5,934 nt of DNA from Chloroflexota bacterium (GCA_022561955.1 JADFQF010000113.1:1-5934); one strand, 5' to 3'. Counted from the stretch's first letter, positions 1 to 5,891 are shown. Numbers and translations are program-made. Notes: generated from the letters alone by a model not told the origin.

Positions 1-1
1 C

Positions 2-670
2 GGCTCCCCACCTCCGATCATCATCGTAAAGAGCGAAGAGTGGATTCCAGGCATTCTTGGCCTGATCGCAAACAGGCTCTCCGAGGAGTACTATCGCCCG
101 GCGGTGGCCATATCGTGTGGCAAAGAGCTCAGCAGGGCAAGCGCCCGCAGCATACCCGAATTCAACGTCATAGAGGCGCTGGCAAGCAGCGAAGACCTGT
201 TCACCAAATACGGAGGTCACGACCAGGCGGCGGGATTCACCGTGCCCACGAGCTCACTGCCCGCCGTGGAGCAGAACTTATATGAAGAAGCCCGGAAGCG
301 CCTCGAGGGTCTGGACCTCAGGCCGTCCCTGTCCATCGACAGCCAGGTCGCTTTGGCGGACTTCACCCACGAGAACTTCGCGTTCATTCAGTCGCTGGAG
401 CCCTTTGGAGCGCAGAACCCGACGCCGGTGTTCCTCACGCGAAGGGCCCGCGTCGTGGAGTCTCGCCTCGTGGGGGCGCAGAAGCAGCACATCAAGATGC
501 GAGCGTGGCATGAGGGCAAGACCGTCGACGCCATCGCCTTTCGGCAGGGCGACAAGATTGGCGAGACCAGGGGCGAAGTCGATCTCGTCTACACCGTTGG
601 GCTGGACACCTGGGGCGGCAGAACCAAGCTTCAGCTTACGGTGCTGGATATCAGAAAGTCCGGAGCGTAG
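2..670 (+). CDS. recJ: RecJ single-stranded-DNA-specific exonuclease, C-terminal part (5' end outside the window)
   Basis: RecJ is a 5'-to-3' single-strand DNA exonuclease used in recombinational and mismatch repair. Only the last 222 residues are present; the frame is open at the left edge and ends with TAG at 668-670. The start of the visible part is the end of the DHHA1 substrate-binding domain: W14-PGILGLIANRL, then RPAVAIS (about 32-38), SARSIPEFNVIEAL (about 47-60) and the hallmark GGHDQAAGF at 71-79. After this comes the RecJ OB-type domain, with SLEPFGAQNPTPVF at 131-144, which matches the family's PFG-x-x-NP-x-P-x-F signature. The catalytic DHH domain lies upstream and cannot be judged. 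An internal GTG at 104 is in frame but cuts the DHHA1 domain, so it is not a true start. The gene converges on lgt across a 136-bp gap. Family assignment is strong; completeness of the gene is unknown. Confidence 0.93.
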   Translation, partial: GSPPPIIIVKSEEWIPGILGLIANRLSEEYYRPAVAISCGKELSRASARSIPEFNVIEALASSEDLFTKYGGHDQAAGFTVPTSSLPAVEQNLYEEARKRLEGLDLRPSLSIDSQVALADFTHENFAFIQSLEPFGAQNPTPVFLTRRARVVESRLVGAQKQHIKMRAWHEGKTVDAIAFRQGDKIGETRGEVDLVYTVGLDTWGGRTKLQLTVLDIRKSGA

Positions 671-738
671 CTTCAGGCATCGGCGTTTGACCTCAAAAGG
701 CCAGTAACGTAGGTTCAAAAAAGGATTCCCAAACGTAA

Positions 739-773
739 AGAGTCGCCTCTCCTTTCATGGGAAAGGCGACTCT
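739..773. terminator. Hairpin between convergent recJ and lgt, probable shared terminator
   Basis: A perfect 9-bp stem pairs AGAGTCGCC (739-747) with GGCGACTCT (765-773), and is followed on the plus strand by CTCTTT. The enclosed segment can form its own small hairpin, CCTTTC (751-756) with GAAAGG (761-766). That hairpin shares 765-766 with the outer stem, so the two compete at the base. The position, midway between the stop codons of recJ and lgt, fits a terminator serving both genes. The T-rich tail is short on the plus strand and poorer on the minus strand, so intrinsic termination is likely but not certain. Confidence 0.6.
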
Positions 774-806
774 CTTTGATAATCCGGGATTTCTCGTAAG
801 ACCGGC

Positions 807-1691
807 CTACCGTCTTCGGTCACGCCTTCGTCGCTCCGCCCTAGTGCCCCTGAGACGTGGGGCCGTAGCACCATCTTCCGAAGGTCCGCCCTCCGTCGCG
901 AGCTTGGAAACGGGTCGCGCCTTGATTATGAGCAGCGACACCGTGATGACGAATACGAGGATCGCGATGTATTGAGCCTCCTGAAGCCCCAGGGCCCAGA
1001 CGCGGTCTTCCCGCAGGAAGGTGACCATGAACCTGCCGGTCGCATAGAGGGCGAGGTAGAGGGCAAACAGCATCCCGTCGGGCCTGATGCGATTTCGGAG
1101 CCTCCAGATCAGCATGAGCGCCAGAAGATTCCAGATTATCTCCATAGCGATGACGGGCATGACGGAGTCTCCGACACCGTTCAGGTTCTGGCATATGCGA
1201 GCATCGCTCACCTGGTTCGTCCAGACGAATCCAAAGAACTTTTCGGTGGCGTTCGCGCAGTGCTCACCGTTCACGATGTCCCCGAGGCGCCCTATCGACT
1301 GCACATAGAGCAGGGCGGGGGCGGTCAGGTCGGCTATGATCCCCAAGGGATGCTTCCTCCAGAAGGCGTAGGCCGCTCCCCCCAGGAACCCTCCCAGCAG
1401 TCCTCCCCAAAGCGCTATTCCGCCGCTCCATATATATGCGATCTGAATCAGGTTGCCCTGGTAAAAGCTCCACTGGTCGATGACGTGTACGATGCGAGCC
1501 CCGATGACGCCGCCTATGATGGCCCAGATGGCTAACGAATAGATATCGTCGGGGTCGATGCCCCTGGCGGGAGCCCAGCGGCCGACCAGAAAAACGGCGC
1601 TGGCCACTGCTATGAAGCTAAAAAAGCCGTGCCAGCTAAGAATAAAAGTCCCAAAAGTGACGAGGTTCGGTCCGACGTCTATTTCAATCAT
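807..1691 (-). CDS. lgt: Prolipoprotein diacylglyceryl transferase
   Basis: Lgt transfers a diacylglyceryl group from phosphatidylglycerol to the lipobox cysteine of prolipoproteins in the cytoplasmic membrane. The 294-residue product begins MIEIDVGPN and shows several hydrophobic segments (about 12-36, 50-72, 84-108, 118-133, 178-197, 205-222 and 239-256), as expected for a seven-helix enzyme. Family motifs seen are SWHGF at 19-23, SGGIALWGGLLGG at 89-101, SIGRLGDIVNGEH at 132-144 with R135, N141 and E143, and GRF at 219-221. Three usually conserved positions differ: W95 replaces the His of HGGL, D138 replaces the Asn of GRxGN, and M178-P replaces the HP of the HPxxLYE motif. Similar W and D variants occur, as far as I recall, in Chloroflexota, so activity is probably kept. 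The last 30 or so residues form an unusual Arg-rich tail (281-294). The ATG start fits family length, although the Shine-Dalgarno match (AGGA about 15 nt upstream) is poor. No gene follows in the same direction. Confidence 0.93.
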   Translation of the reverse strand: MIEIDVGPNLVTFGTFILSWHGFFSFIAVASAVFLVGRWAPARGIDPDDIYSLAIWAIIGGVIGARIVHVIDQWSFYQGNLIQIAYIWSGGIALWGGLLGGFLGGAAYAFWRKHPLGIIADLTAPALLYVQSIGRLGDIVNGEHCANATEKFFGFVWTNQVSDARICQNLNGVGDSVMPVIAMEIIWNLLALMLIWRLRNRIRPDGMLFALYLALYATGRFMVTFLREDRVWALGLQEAQYIAILVFVITVSLLIIKARPVSKLATEGGPSEDGATAPRLRGTRAERRRRDRRR

Positions 1692-1733
1692 AAAGTAGTT
1701 TTTGAAGGTCCTAATTCCGAGTTCTGAGACTCT

Positions 1734-1762
1734 AAGTTAGCTGGGTAAATCAGCACTGTCAA
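1734..1762 (-). promoter_or_regulatory. Candidate sigma-70-type promoter of lgt
   Basis: Read on the minus strand, a perfect -35 TTGACA (1757-1762 on plus coordinates) is separated by exactly 17 bp from TAACTT (1734-1739). TAACTT matches TATAAT at the three most conserved positions, T1, A2 and T6. The predicted start near 1727 would give a leader of about 36 nt before the lgt ATG at 1691. The element lies in the intergenic gap and points at the right gene, but the -10 box is only moderate. Confidence 0.5.
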
Positions 1763-1795
1763 GGCATGAATGACGGGCACATGCGCAGTCTGTTG

Positions 1796-1804
1796 TGTTA
1801 GAAT
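1796..1804 (+). promoter_or_regulatory. Candidate extended -10 promoter of xerD
   Basis: TGTTAGAAT is an extended -10 element: TG, one base, then TAGAAT, five of six matches to TATAAT. There is no good -35 at 16-18 bp upstream, which is tolerated at extended -10 promoters. The predicted start near 1811 would give a leader of about 34 nt before the ATG at 1845. It would drive xerD and probably the two genes behind it. It lies back to back with the lgt promoter candidate, about 33 bp away. Confidence 0.4.
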
Positions 1805-1844
1805 ATGTCTAGCTCTGCCCAATGATTTTGAAAAGCAGGGGTCA

Positions 1845-2747
1845 ATGCGAGCCGCCATAGACAGTTTCCTTAATTTCATGACCGTGGAGCGCGGAGTTTC
1901 ACCTAATACTCTGGTCGCCTACAGAAACGACCTGAATCAGCTCGCCACGTACGTGGAAAACTTCCACGCCGATAAGGCCGAAGGTCAGTGGGAAAATGTA
2001 GACGACAAGGTTCTCACCGCGTACCTGTTGAGGCTTCACGAACAGGGATATTCCGACACAACGAGGGCCAGGAAGATCGCCTCGGCCAAGTCTCTGTTCA
2101 GCTTTCTCCTCGAAGAGCGATACATAACCAAGGACCCCACCGAAAACCTCTCTTCGCCCAGGGTCGGCCGGACGTTGCCGGAGGCGCTTAGCGTCGAGGA
2201 GATCACGAAGCTCTTGGCGACCGTCTCACGTAGCGATGCGCCGGAGGACAAGAGGGACCACACGATGGTGGAGCTTCTTTACGCCAGTGGTCTGAGAGTG
2301 ACGGAGCTCGTATCTCTGGACATCGAGGACGTCGACCTGGTCGAAGGCTCCGTGAGGTGCCTGGGCAAGGGCGCCAAGGAACGCGTAATTCCCATCCACC
2401 AGAACGCCGTGGACGTCGTCAAGGGATACCTGGAACACGGCAGGCCGTTGATCGCAAACCGGCGGTCCGGAAAAGCGCTGTTCCTGAACAAAAGGGGCGA
2501 GCGTCTTACCCGGCAGGGTTTCTGGCTGATACTGAAGGGCCATGCGGGCAAGGCCGGCATAGACACGAAGATAACGCCTCATACGCTGCGGCACAGCTTC
2601 GCGACGCATCTTCTAAGGGGCGGCGCGCCGTTGCGGCATGTCCAGGAGCTGCTTGGCCACGCCAGTATCACCACGACCCAGGTGTACACCCACCTGACCA
2701 GCGAGCACGTCCGAACCGAGTACGACAAGGCCCATCCGAGGGCCTGA
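1845..2747 (+). CDS. xerD: XerD-type site-specific tyrosine recombinase
   Basis: Xer recombinases resolve chromosome dimers at dif by strand exchange through a 3'-phosphotyrosine intermediate. The 300-residue product has the usual Xer length. Residues 1-100 form the N-terminal SAM-like DNA-binding domain (AIDSFLNFMTVERGVSPNTL at 4-23). The catalytic domain follows, with all expected residues: R151 in SGLRVTEL, K175 in LGKGAKER, H246 and R249 in PHTLRH, H272 in LLGHAS and the nucleophile Y281 in VYTHL. The stretch LTRQGFWLILK (221-231) and the ending AHPRA point to XerD rather than XerC. The frame is open back to an ATG at 1770, but the 25 residues this adds are not family-like; AGGGG at 1837-1841 lies just 3 nt before the chosen ATG, a rather tight spacing. 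It is the first gene of a probable unit with the small membrane protein and uvrC. A mobile-element integrase is less likely, given the length and the housekeeping neighbours. Confidence 0.92.
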   Translation: MRAAIDSFLNFMTVERGVSPNTLVAYRNDLNQLATYVENFHADKAEGQWENVDDKVLTAYLLRLHEQGYSDTTRARKIASAKSLFSFLLEERYITKDPTENLSSPRVGRTLPEALSVEEITKLLATVSRSDAPEDKRDHTMVELLYASGLRVTELVSLDIEDVDLVEGSVRCLGKGAKERVIPIHQNAVDVVKGYLEHGRPLIANRRSGKALFLNKRGERLTRQGFWLILKGHAGKAGIDTKITPHTLRHSFATHLLRGGAPLRHVQELLGHASITTTQVYTHLTSEHVRTEYDKAHPRA

Positions 2748-2764
2748 ACCGAGGAGACAACCCA

Positions 2765-3136
2765 ATGCCTAGCAAGGGCCGTAAGGCAGCCTCCAGGCAA
2801 GCGCAGCTCAACCGAAAGAAGCGTCGCAGCAAGAACCCCAGGCAACCGGAGTTCGAGGCTGCGCCTGTGATGTCACGGACAGCCGTCGAGACTGCGGTCG
2901 CCGAGCCCGAGATCGACGAGCTGGCCGCGGTTGAAGATTCGACGCCGCAACCCGAAGCCGCAACCAGGCCGGCACCGCGGGTGCGGTCCACACGACGCAG
3001 AGGCGGATCGCGAAGTGCCGCCGAGGAGCAGACCCCTCTCGTCTATCAGTACCTCAGCAGAGAGATACGGCAGATCGGTATAATTACCTCGTTGATCGTA
3101 GCCATCCTCGTAGGATTGACATTTGTCCTTCGCTAA
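2765..3136 (+). CDS. Small basic protein with a single C-terminal membrane segment, function unknown
   Basis: I do not recognise a named family. The 123-residue product has three parts. Residues 1-30 are very basic (MPSKGRKAASRQ, then NRKKRRSKN) and could bind nucleic acid, ribosomes or anionic lipid. Residues 31-90 are low-complexity, rich in Ala, Glu, Pro and Thr, ending in a second basic cluster (about 71-84, RSTRRRGGSR). Residues 91-103 (PLVYQYLSREIRQ) lead into one hydrophobic helix at about 104-122, followed by a final Arg. There is no signal peptide, so the topology is tail-anchored with the charged part in the cytoplasm. The start is supported by GAGGAG at 2751-2756, 8 nt before the ATG. 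The gene lies 17 bp after xerD and 44 bp before uvrC, on the same strand, so co-transcription is likely. Similar short basic proteins with a terminal helix occur, as far as I recall, in Chloroflexota genomes, but no role can be assigned. Confidence 0.8.
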   Translation: MPSKGRKAASRQAQLNRKKRRSKNPRQPEFEAAPVMSRTAVETAVAEPEIDELAAVEDSTPQPEAATRPAPRVRSTRRRGGSRSAAEEQTPLVYQYLSREIRQIGIITSLIVAILVGLTFVLR

Positions 3137-3180
3137 AAGGTAGCGACTGAACTCTTGCATATCCTCATATCGGAATATCA

Positions 3181-5070
3181 ATGACTCGCCCCGACTTCTC
3201 AGAACGGCTGAAGGCCATCCCCACCAGACCCGGCGTGTACCTCATGCGCGGAAGCTCGGGGGAGGTCCTCTACGTCGGAAAGGCCGCCGTCCTTCGCAAC
3301 AGGGTCGGCAGCTACTTTCAAGCCTCGGCCAGCCATCCGCCAAAGATCCGTCGCATGGTGGCCAGGGTGGCCGACTTCGAGTATATCGTCACCGAATCGG
3401 ACCAGGAAGCGGTCATCCTCGAGTGCAACCTCATCAAGGAGCATCAGCCCCATTACAATGCGCGGCTGAAGGACGACAAGAGCTATCCTTTCATCAAGAT
3501 CGATGTTTCCGAGGAGTACCCTCAAGTCTACATCACGCGGCGGGTGACCAAGGACGGCTCCAGGTATTTCGGTCCCTTCGCCAGCGCGGGAAGCGTTAGA
3601 AGGACCCTGGCCCTTCTCAAGAAGCTGTTCCCATACCGCTCCTGCACCAAGACGATCACGGGCACCGATCCCCGCCCCTGCCTGGACTACTACATCAACC
3701 GCTGCGTAGGGCCCTGCATAGGGGCCGTGAGCAGCGATGAGTATCAGGAGATCATCGACCAGGTAATTCTCTTTCTGGAGGGCAAGACGAACAAGATCGT
3801 CAAGTCCCTGGCGTCAAAAATGGAAGAGGCGGCGGAAGGACTGGAATTCGAGCGTGCGGCGACCCTTCGAGACCAGCTCAGAGCGATCGAGCGGGTCCAC
3901 GAGGGCCAGAAGGTCCTGCGCCTGACCTCCGAGAACGTAGACATCGTCGCGGCGGCGGGAGGCGCCAGAGAGGCCTGGGTGGAGGTATTCTTCATCCGCC
4001 AGGGCAAGCTAATAGGCCGCGACCACTTCATAATGGCCGGCACGGATGATGAGGAGCACGCCAAGATCCTGACGGCCTTCGTCAAACAGTTTTACGATGC
4101 GACGCCGTACGTGCCCCCCCGTATACTGGTCCAGCACCCGCTGGACGACACCGCCTCCATCGAGAAATGGCTCAGGGACAAGCGCGAAGGTCCCGTCAAG
4201 ATCCACGTGCCCCAGCGCGGCGAAAAGCTTCGCCTGGTGAACATGGTGGCGGAGAACGCTCAGCTGGGCCTGGAGCAGCTGGAGGCGCGCAGACTGGCGG
4301 ACAGCGAGGCCATGGACAGCGCCCTGACCGAGCTGCAAGAGGCCCTGAGCCTGCCCAGGCTGCCCAGCAGAATCGAGTGCTACGACATCTCCAATATTCA
4401 GGGCACCAATCCAGTCGGAAGCATGGTCGTATTCGAGGACGGAAAGCCGAAGACCTCTCACTACAGGCGATTCAAGATCGCGACGGTCGAAGGAATCGAC
4501 GACTACTCGATGATGCGGGAGGTGCTGACTCGGAGGTTCAAACGCCTGGCGAAATCCGTAGACGCCGAAAGGGCAAGCGACTCCAACGGGGGCCCTGAGA
4601 CAACCTCTGAGAAAAAGAACCAAAACGGCAAAGAATCCTGGGGCATCACACCAGACCTCGTGTTGATCGATGGCGGAAAGGGTCATCTGGGTGCTGCTCT
4701 GCAGGTATTCCTGGAGCTGGGAATCGACTTCGTTCCGCTGGCCAGCCTGGCCAAAGAGAACGAGGAGCTGTTCATTCCCCAGATGCGGGAGCCGATCATA
4801 TTGCCCCGGAGCTCGCAGGGCCTTTTCCTGGTGCAACGGGCCAGGGACGAGGCCCACAGGTTCGCGATTACCTTCCACAGGGAGCGCAGGTCAAAAAAGA
4901 GCGTATCCTCGGTCTTAGACTTGGTGCCGGGCATCGGGCCGAAGCGACGCAGGCTCCTGATTCGACGCTTCGGGTCCGTCAAGGGCATAAAAGAGGCACC
5001 CCTCGACGACGTGGCCGCGGTGCCCGGAATGACCCTGAAACTTGCCAGGTCCGTCAAGAATTACCTGTAG
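3181..5070 (+). CDS. uvrC: UvrABC system protein C, excinuclease subunit
   Basis: UvrC makes both incisions around a lesion once UvrA and UvrB have marked it (nucleotide excision repair). The 629-residue product is complete. The N-terminal GIY-YIG nuclease (about 13-95) makes the 3' cut and shows GVY (18-20), YVG (31-33), R39 and E76. Four cysteines, C155, C167, C175 and C179, sit at the spacing reported for the iron-sulfur cluster of UvrC. The UVR motif that contacts UvrB is at about 205-240 (EFERAATLRDQL). The RNase H-like nuclease that makes the 5' cut has its triad intact: D402 in YDIS, D497 in LIDGGKGH and H559 in DEAHR. A tandem helix-hairpin-helix region ends the protein (VPGIGPKRRRLL at 582-593, AVPGM at 613-617). 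A polar, low-complexity linker at about 459-489 lies inside the RNase H-like half. The ATG at 3181 fits family starts (FSERLKAIPTRPGVY), with only a weak GGA 6 nt upstream. Probably the last gene of the xerD unit. Confidence 0.97.
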   Translation: MTRPDFSERLKAIPTRPGVYLMRGSSGEVLYVGKAAVLRNRVGSYFQASASHPPKIRRMVARVADFEYIVTESDQEAVILECNLIKEHQPHYNARLKDDKSYPFIKIDVSEEYPQVYITRRVTKDGSRYFGPFASAGSVRRTLALLKKLFPYRSCTKTITGTDPRPCLDYYINRCVGPCIGAVSSDEYQEIIDQVILFLEGKTNKIVKSLASKMEEAAEGLEFERAATLRDQLRAIERVHEGQKVLRLTSENVDIVAAAGGAREAWVEVFFIRQGKLIGRDHFIMAGTDDEEHAKILTAFVKQFYDATPYVPPRILVQHPLDDTASIEKWLRDKREGPVKIHVPQRGEKLRLVNMVAENAQLGLEQLEARRLADSEAMDSALTELQEALSLPRLPSRIECYDISNIQGTNPVGSMVVFEDGKPKTSHYRRFKIATVEGIDDYSMMREVLTRRFKRLAKSVDAERASDSNGGPETTSEKKNQNGKESWGITPDLVLIDGGKGHLGAALQVFLELGIDFVPLASLAKENEELFIPQMREPIILPRSSQGLFLVQRARDEAHRFAITFHRERRSKKSVSSVLDLVPGIGPKRRRLLIRRFGSVKGIKEAPLDDVAAVPGMTLKLARSVKNYL

Positions 5071-5171
5071 ATCGAGGGCATAGGCTCCCAGCTTCACACG
5101 GGACCTGGCTCGACCCGGCCCCCAAAAGTTTTTATGCTTTGATTTGGTTCACACGACGCCAATGTTTGTCC

Positions 5172-5254
5172 AAAGTCTAAAACTCAGTTCAGCACGCATC
5201 TGAAACGTTCGTACTGATTTTGAGCCCATTTTCCTGCCATTAGTATTAGACTTT
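5172..5254. repeat. Nested, mutually exclusive inverted repeats downstream of uvrC
   Basis: AAAGTCTAAAACT (5172-5184) pairs with AGTATTAGACTTT (5242-5254) at 12 of 13 positions, across a 57-nt loop. The same left arm, read as CTAAAACTCAGT (5177-5188), can instead pair with ACTGATTTTGAG (5213-5224) at 10 of 12 positions. The two pairings share 5177-5184 and cannot coexist. A small TCAG/CTGA hairpin (5189-5192 with 5200-5203) fits inside the second fold. The right arm of the long stem runs into TTTTT, so on the plus strand it could help end uvrC transcription. The repeats are directly visible; a role is inference. Confidence 0.45.
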
Positions 5255-5262
5255 TTCTAGCA

Positions 5263-5288
5263 CGAATAAAAACCTTTTGGCTAAGGTT
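5263..5288 (-). terminator. Weak intrinsic terminator candidate for msrB
   Basis: On the minus strand AACCTT (5288-5283) pairs with AAGGTT (5276-5271) around a 6-nt loop. The stem is followed directly by TTTTTATT when its last bases are counted. It lies about 105 nt beyond the msrB stop codon, in the right direction. The stem has only two G-C pairs, so termination efficiency is doubtful. Confidence 0.4.
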
Positions 5289-5393
5289 AGGCTGGTAGTT
5301 CAGGATTGTGGTGGATCGTGGGCCGGCTTTAGCAGCAGGGTCACGGAAACGGAACTCAGAGCACTTGTAGCTAGGGACTCAGCAACTTCGCAT

Positions 5394-5771
5394 CTATTCT
5401 TGCTGCCCAGGCACGAACATCATCGAGAGGGAGTTCACACAATGACGACTGTTGGTTGCGGTAAAGCCTTCTCCAATGAATACGTGACCCAGATGGGCGC
5501 CGCAGTTGGCACACTCGACCTCCGTTCGCTCACCATCGGGATCGGGTAAGTGGTTCACGGCTCCTGGTATCTCCTGATCAAAGGACGGCCAGCCACAATG
5601 AGCGTCAAACTTGTCATCAGAGCGATAAAGCTCGGCGTTACATCTCCGGCAAACGTAGATTCCTTCCTCGTAAAAGTCGTCGTACTCCCCAGTGAAGGGC
5701 GGTTCAGTCTCTTTCGATTCGATTACGTATCGCTCCTCCGCCGAAAGTGGGCTGTAGTTTGAGTCGTTCAT
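5394..5771 (-). CDS. msrB: Peptide-methionine (R)-S-oxide reductase
   Basis: MsrB reduces the R epimer of methionine sulfoxide in proteins, using thioredoxin as usual electron donor, and is part of oxidative damage repair in the cytoplasm. The 125-residue product is a complete single-domain MsrB. Two CxxC pairs, C41/C44 (YVCRRC) and C87/C90 (ECANC), form the structural zinc site. C111 in RHCVNS is the catalytic cysteine. C59 in HCGWPSF is at the position of the usual resolving cysteine. Other family motifs are EPPFTGEY (23-30), the GAHLGHVF stretch (91-98) and GEGFTATN (100-107). There is no signal peptide. The ATG at 5771 is preferred by start type. A TTG two codons upstream (5777) has GAGG only 6 nt before it, whereas the ATG is 12 nt from the same GAGG, so the true start may be the TTG. 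No msrA is in the window. The gene stands alone, facing uvrC. Confidence 0.95.
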   Translation of the reverse strand: MNDSNYSPLSAEERYVIESKETEPPFTGEYDDFYEEGIYVCRRCNAELYRSDDKFDAHCGWPSFDQEIPGAVNHLPDPDGERTEVECANCGAHLGHVFIGEGFTATNSRHCVNSLSMMFVPGQQE

Positions 5772-5842
5772 TTTCAATCTTAGCCTCGTATTACCGTTCT
5801 ACGCTGTTCCGAGGTCTATCTCCCGGGCAGTCCCCGCACCGG

Positions 5843-5891
5843 GCGTGGCCCATCATGGCCTTTGGTCGTCGAAGGCCGGAACGGACCACGC
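5843..5891 (-). other. Two-part GC-rich hairpin upstream of msrB
   Basis: Read as minus-strand RNA, GCGUGGUCC (from 5891) pairs with GGGCCACGC (ending at 5843) over 9 bp with a single U-G wobble. After a symmetric 5/5 internal loop, GGCCUU (5877-5872) pairs with AAGGCC (5862-5857), closing a 9-nt loop. On the plus strand the wobble becomes a C-A mismatch, so the fold is better on the minus strand. A second short stem, CCCGG with CCGGG (5822-5826 and 5839-5843), follows directly. No T tract follows, so it does not look like an intrinsic terminator. It lies about 70 nt upstream of the msrB start and may be a leader structure, the end of an upstream gene, or chance in GC-rich DNA. No known RNA family was recognised. 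Confidence 0.35.

Larger units (their letters stand above)
5071..5393. other. Non-coding stretch between uvrC and msrB stop codons
   Basis: No credible protein or tRNA gene is seen in these 323 bp. The first 55 bp are GC-rich without a clear T-tailed hairpin, so the uvrC terminator is not identified. The middle, 5131-5290, is distinctly AT-rich (62 of 160 bases are G or C, about 39%) compared with the flanking genes. It contains the overlapping inverted repeats at 5172-5254 and the terminator candidate at 5271-5288. The rest, 5290-5393, is the region downstream of msrB and shows nothing I can name. A 13-codon frame from ATG 5162 to TGA 5203 exists but has no downstream gene on its strand. Confidence 0.7.

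Noticed and set aside
972..1535. A 187-codon open frame on the plus strand across lgt
   Set aside because: It lies wholly antisense to a clear Lgt, has no recognisable motif and is explained by the codon bias of the real gene.
1764..1784. GCATG/CATGC dyad between the lgt and xerD promoters as an operator
   Set aside because: Only 5 bp per arm with an 11-bp spacer; expected often by chance and not similar to an operator I know.
1770..1844. In-frame ATG extension of xerD by 25 residues
   Set aside because: The added residues are Cys-rich and unlike any Xer N-terminus, and they would place the start upstream of the best promoter candidate; ATG 1845 fits family length.
3079..3084. A perfect TATAAT upstream of uvrC
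   Set aside because: It falls inside the small protein's coding region (Gly-Ile-Ile codons) and has no -35-like hexamer at 16-18 bp.
3116..3121. A perfect TTGACA just upstream of uvrC
   Set aside because: No -10-like hexamer lies at 16-18 bp downstream; the site at 17 bp is GGTAGC.
4009..4878. A 289-codon open frame on the minus strand across uvrC
   Set aside because: It is antisense to the conserved UvrC nuclease region, whose frame has intact catalytic residues; the composition is a shadow of that gene.
5162..5203. A 13-codon frame that could be a leader peptide ahead of the alternative hairpins
   Set aside because: No ribosome binding site and no downstream gene on the same strand for it to control.
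5277..5549. A 90-codon plus-strand frame overlapping the msrB 3' half
   Set aside because: It needs a TTG start, has no ribosome binding site and is antisense to intact MsrB motifs.
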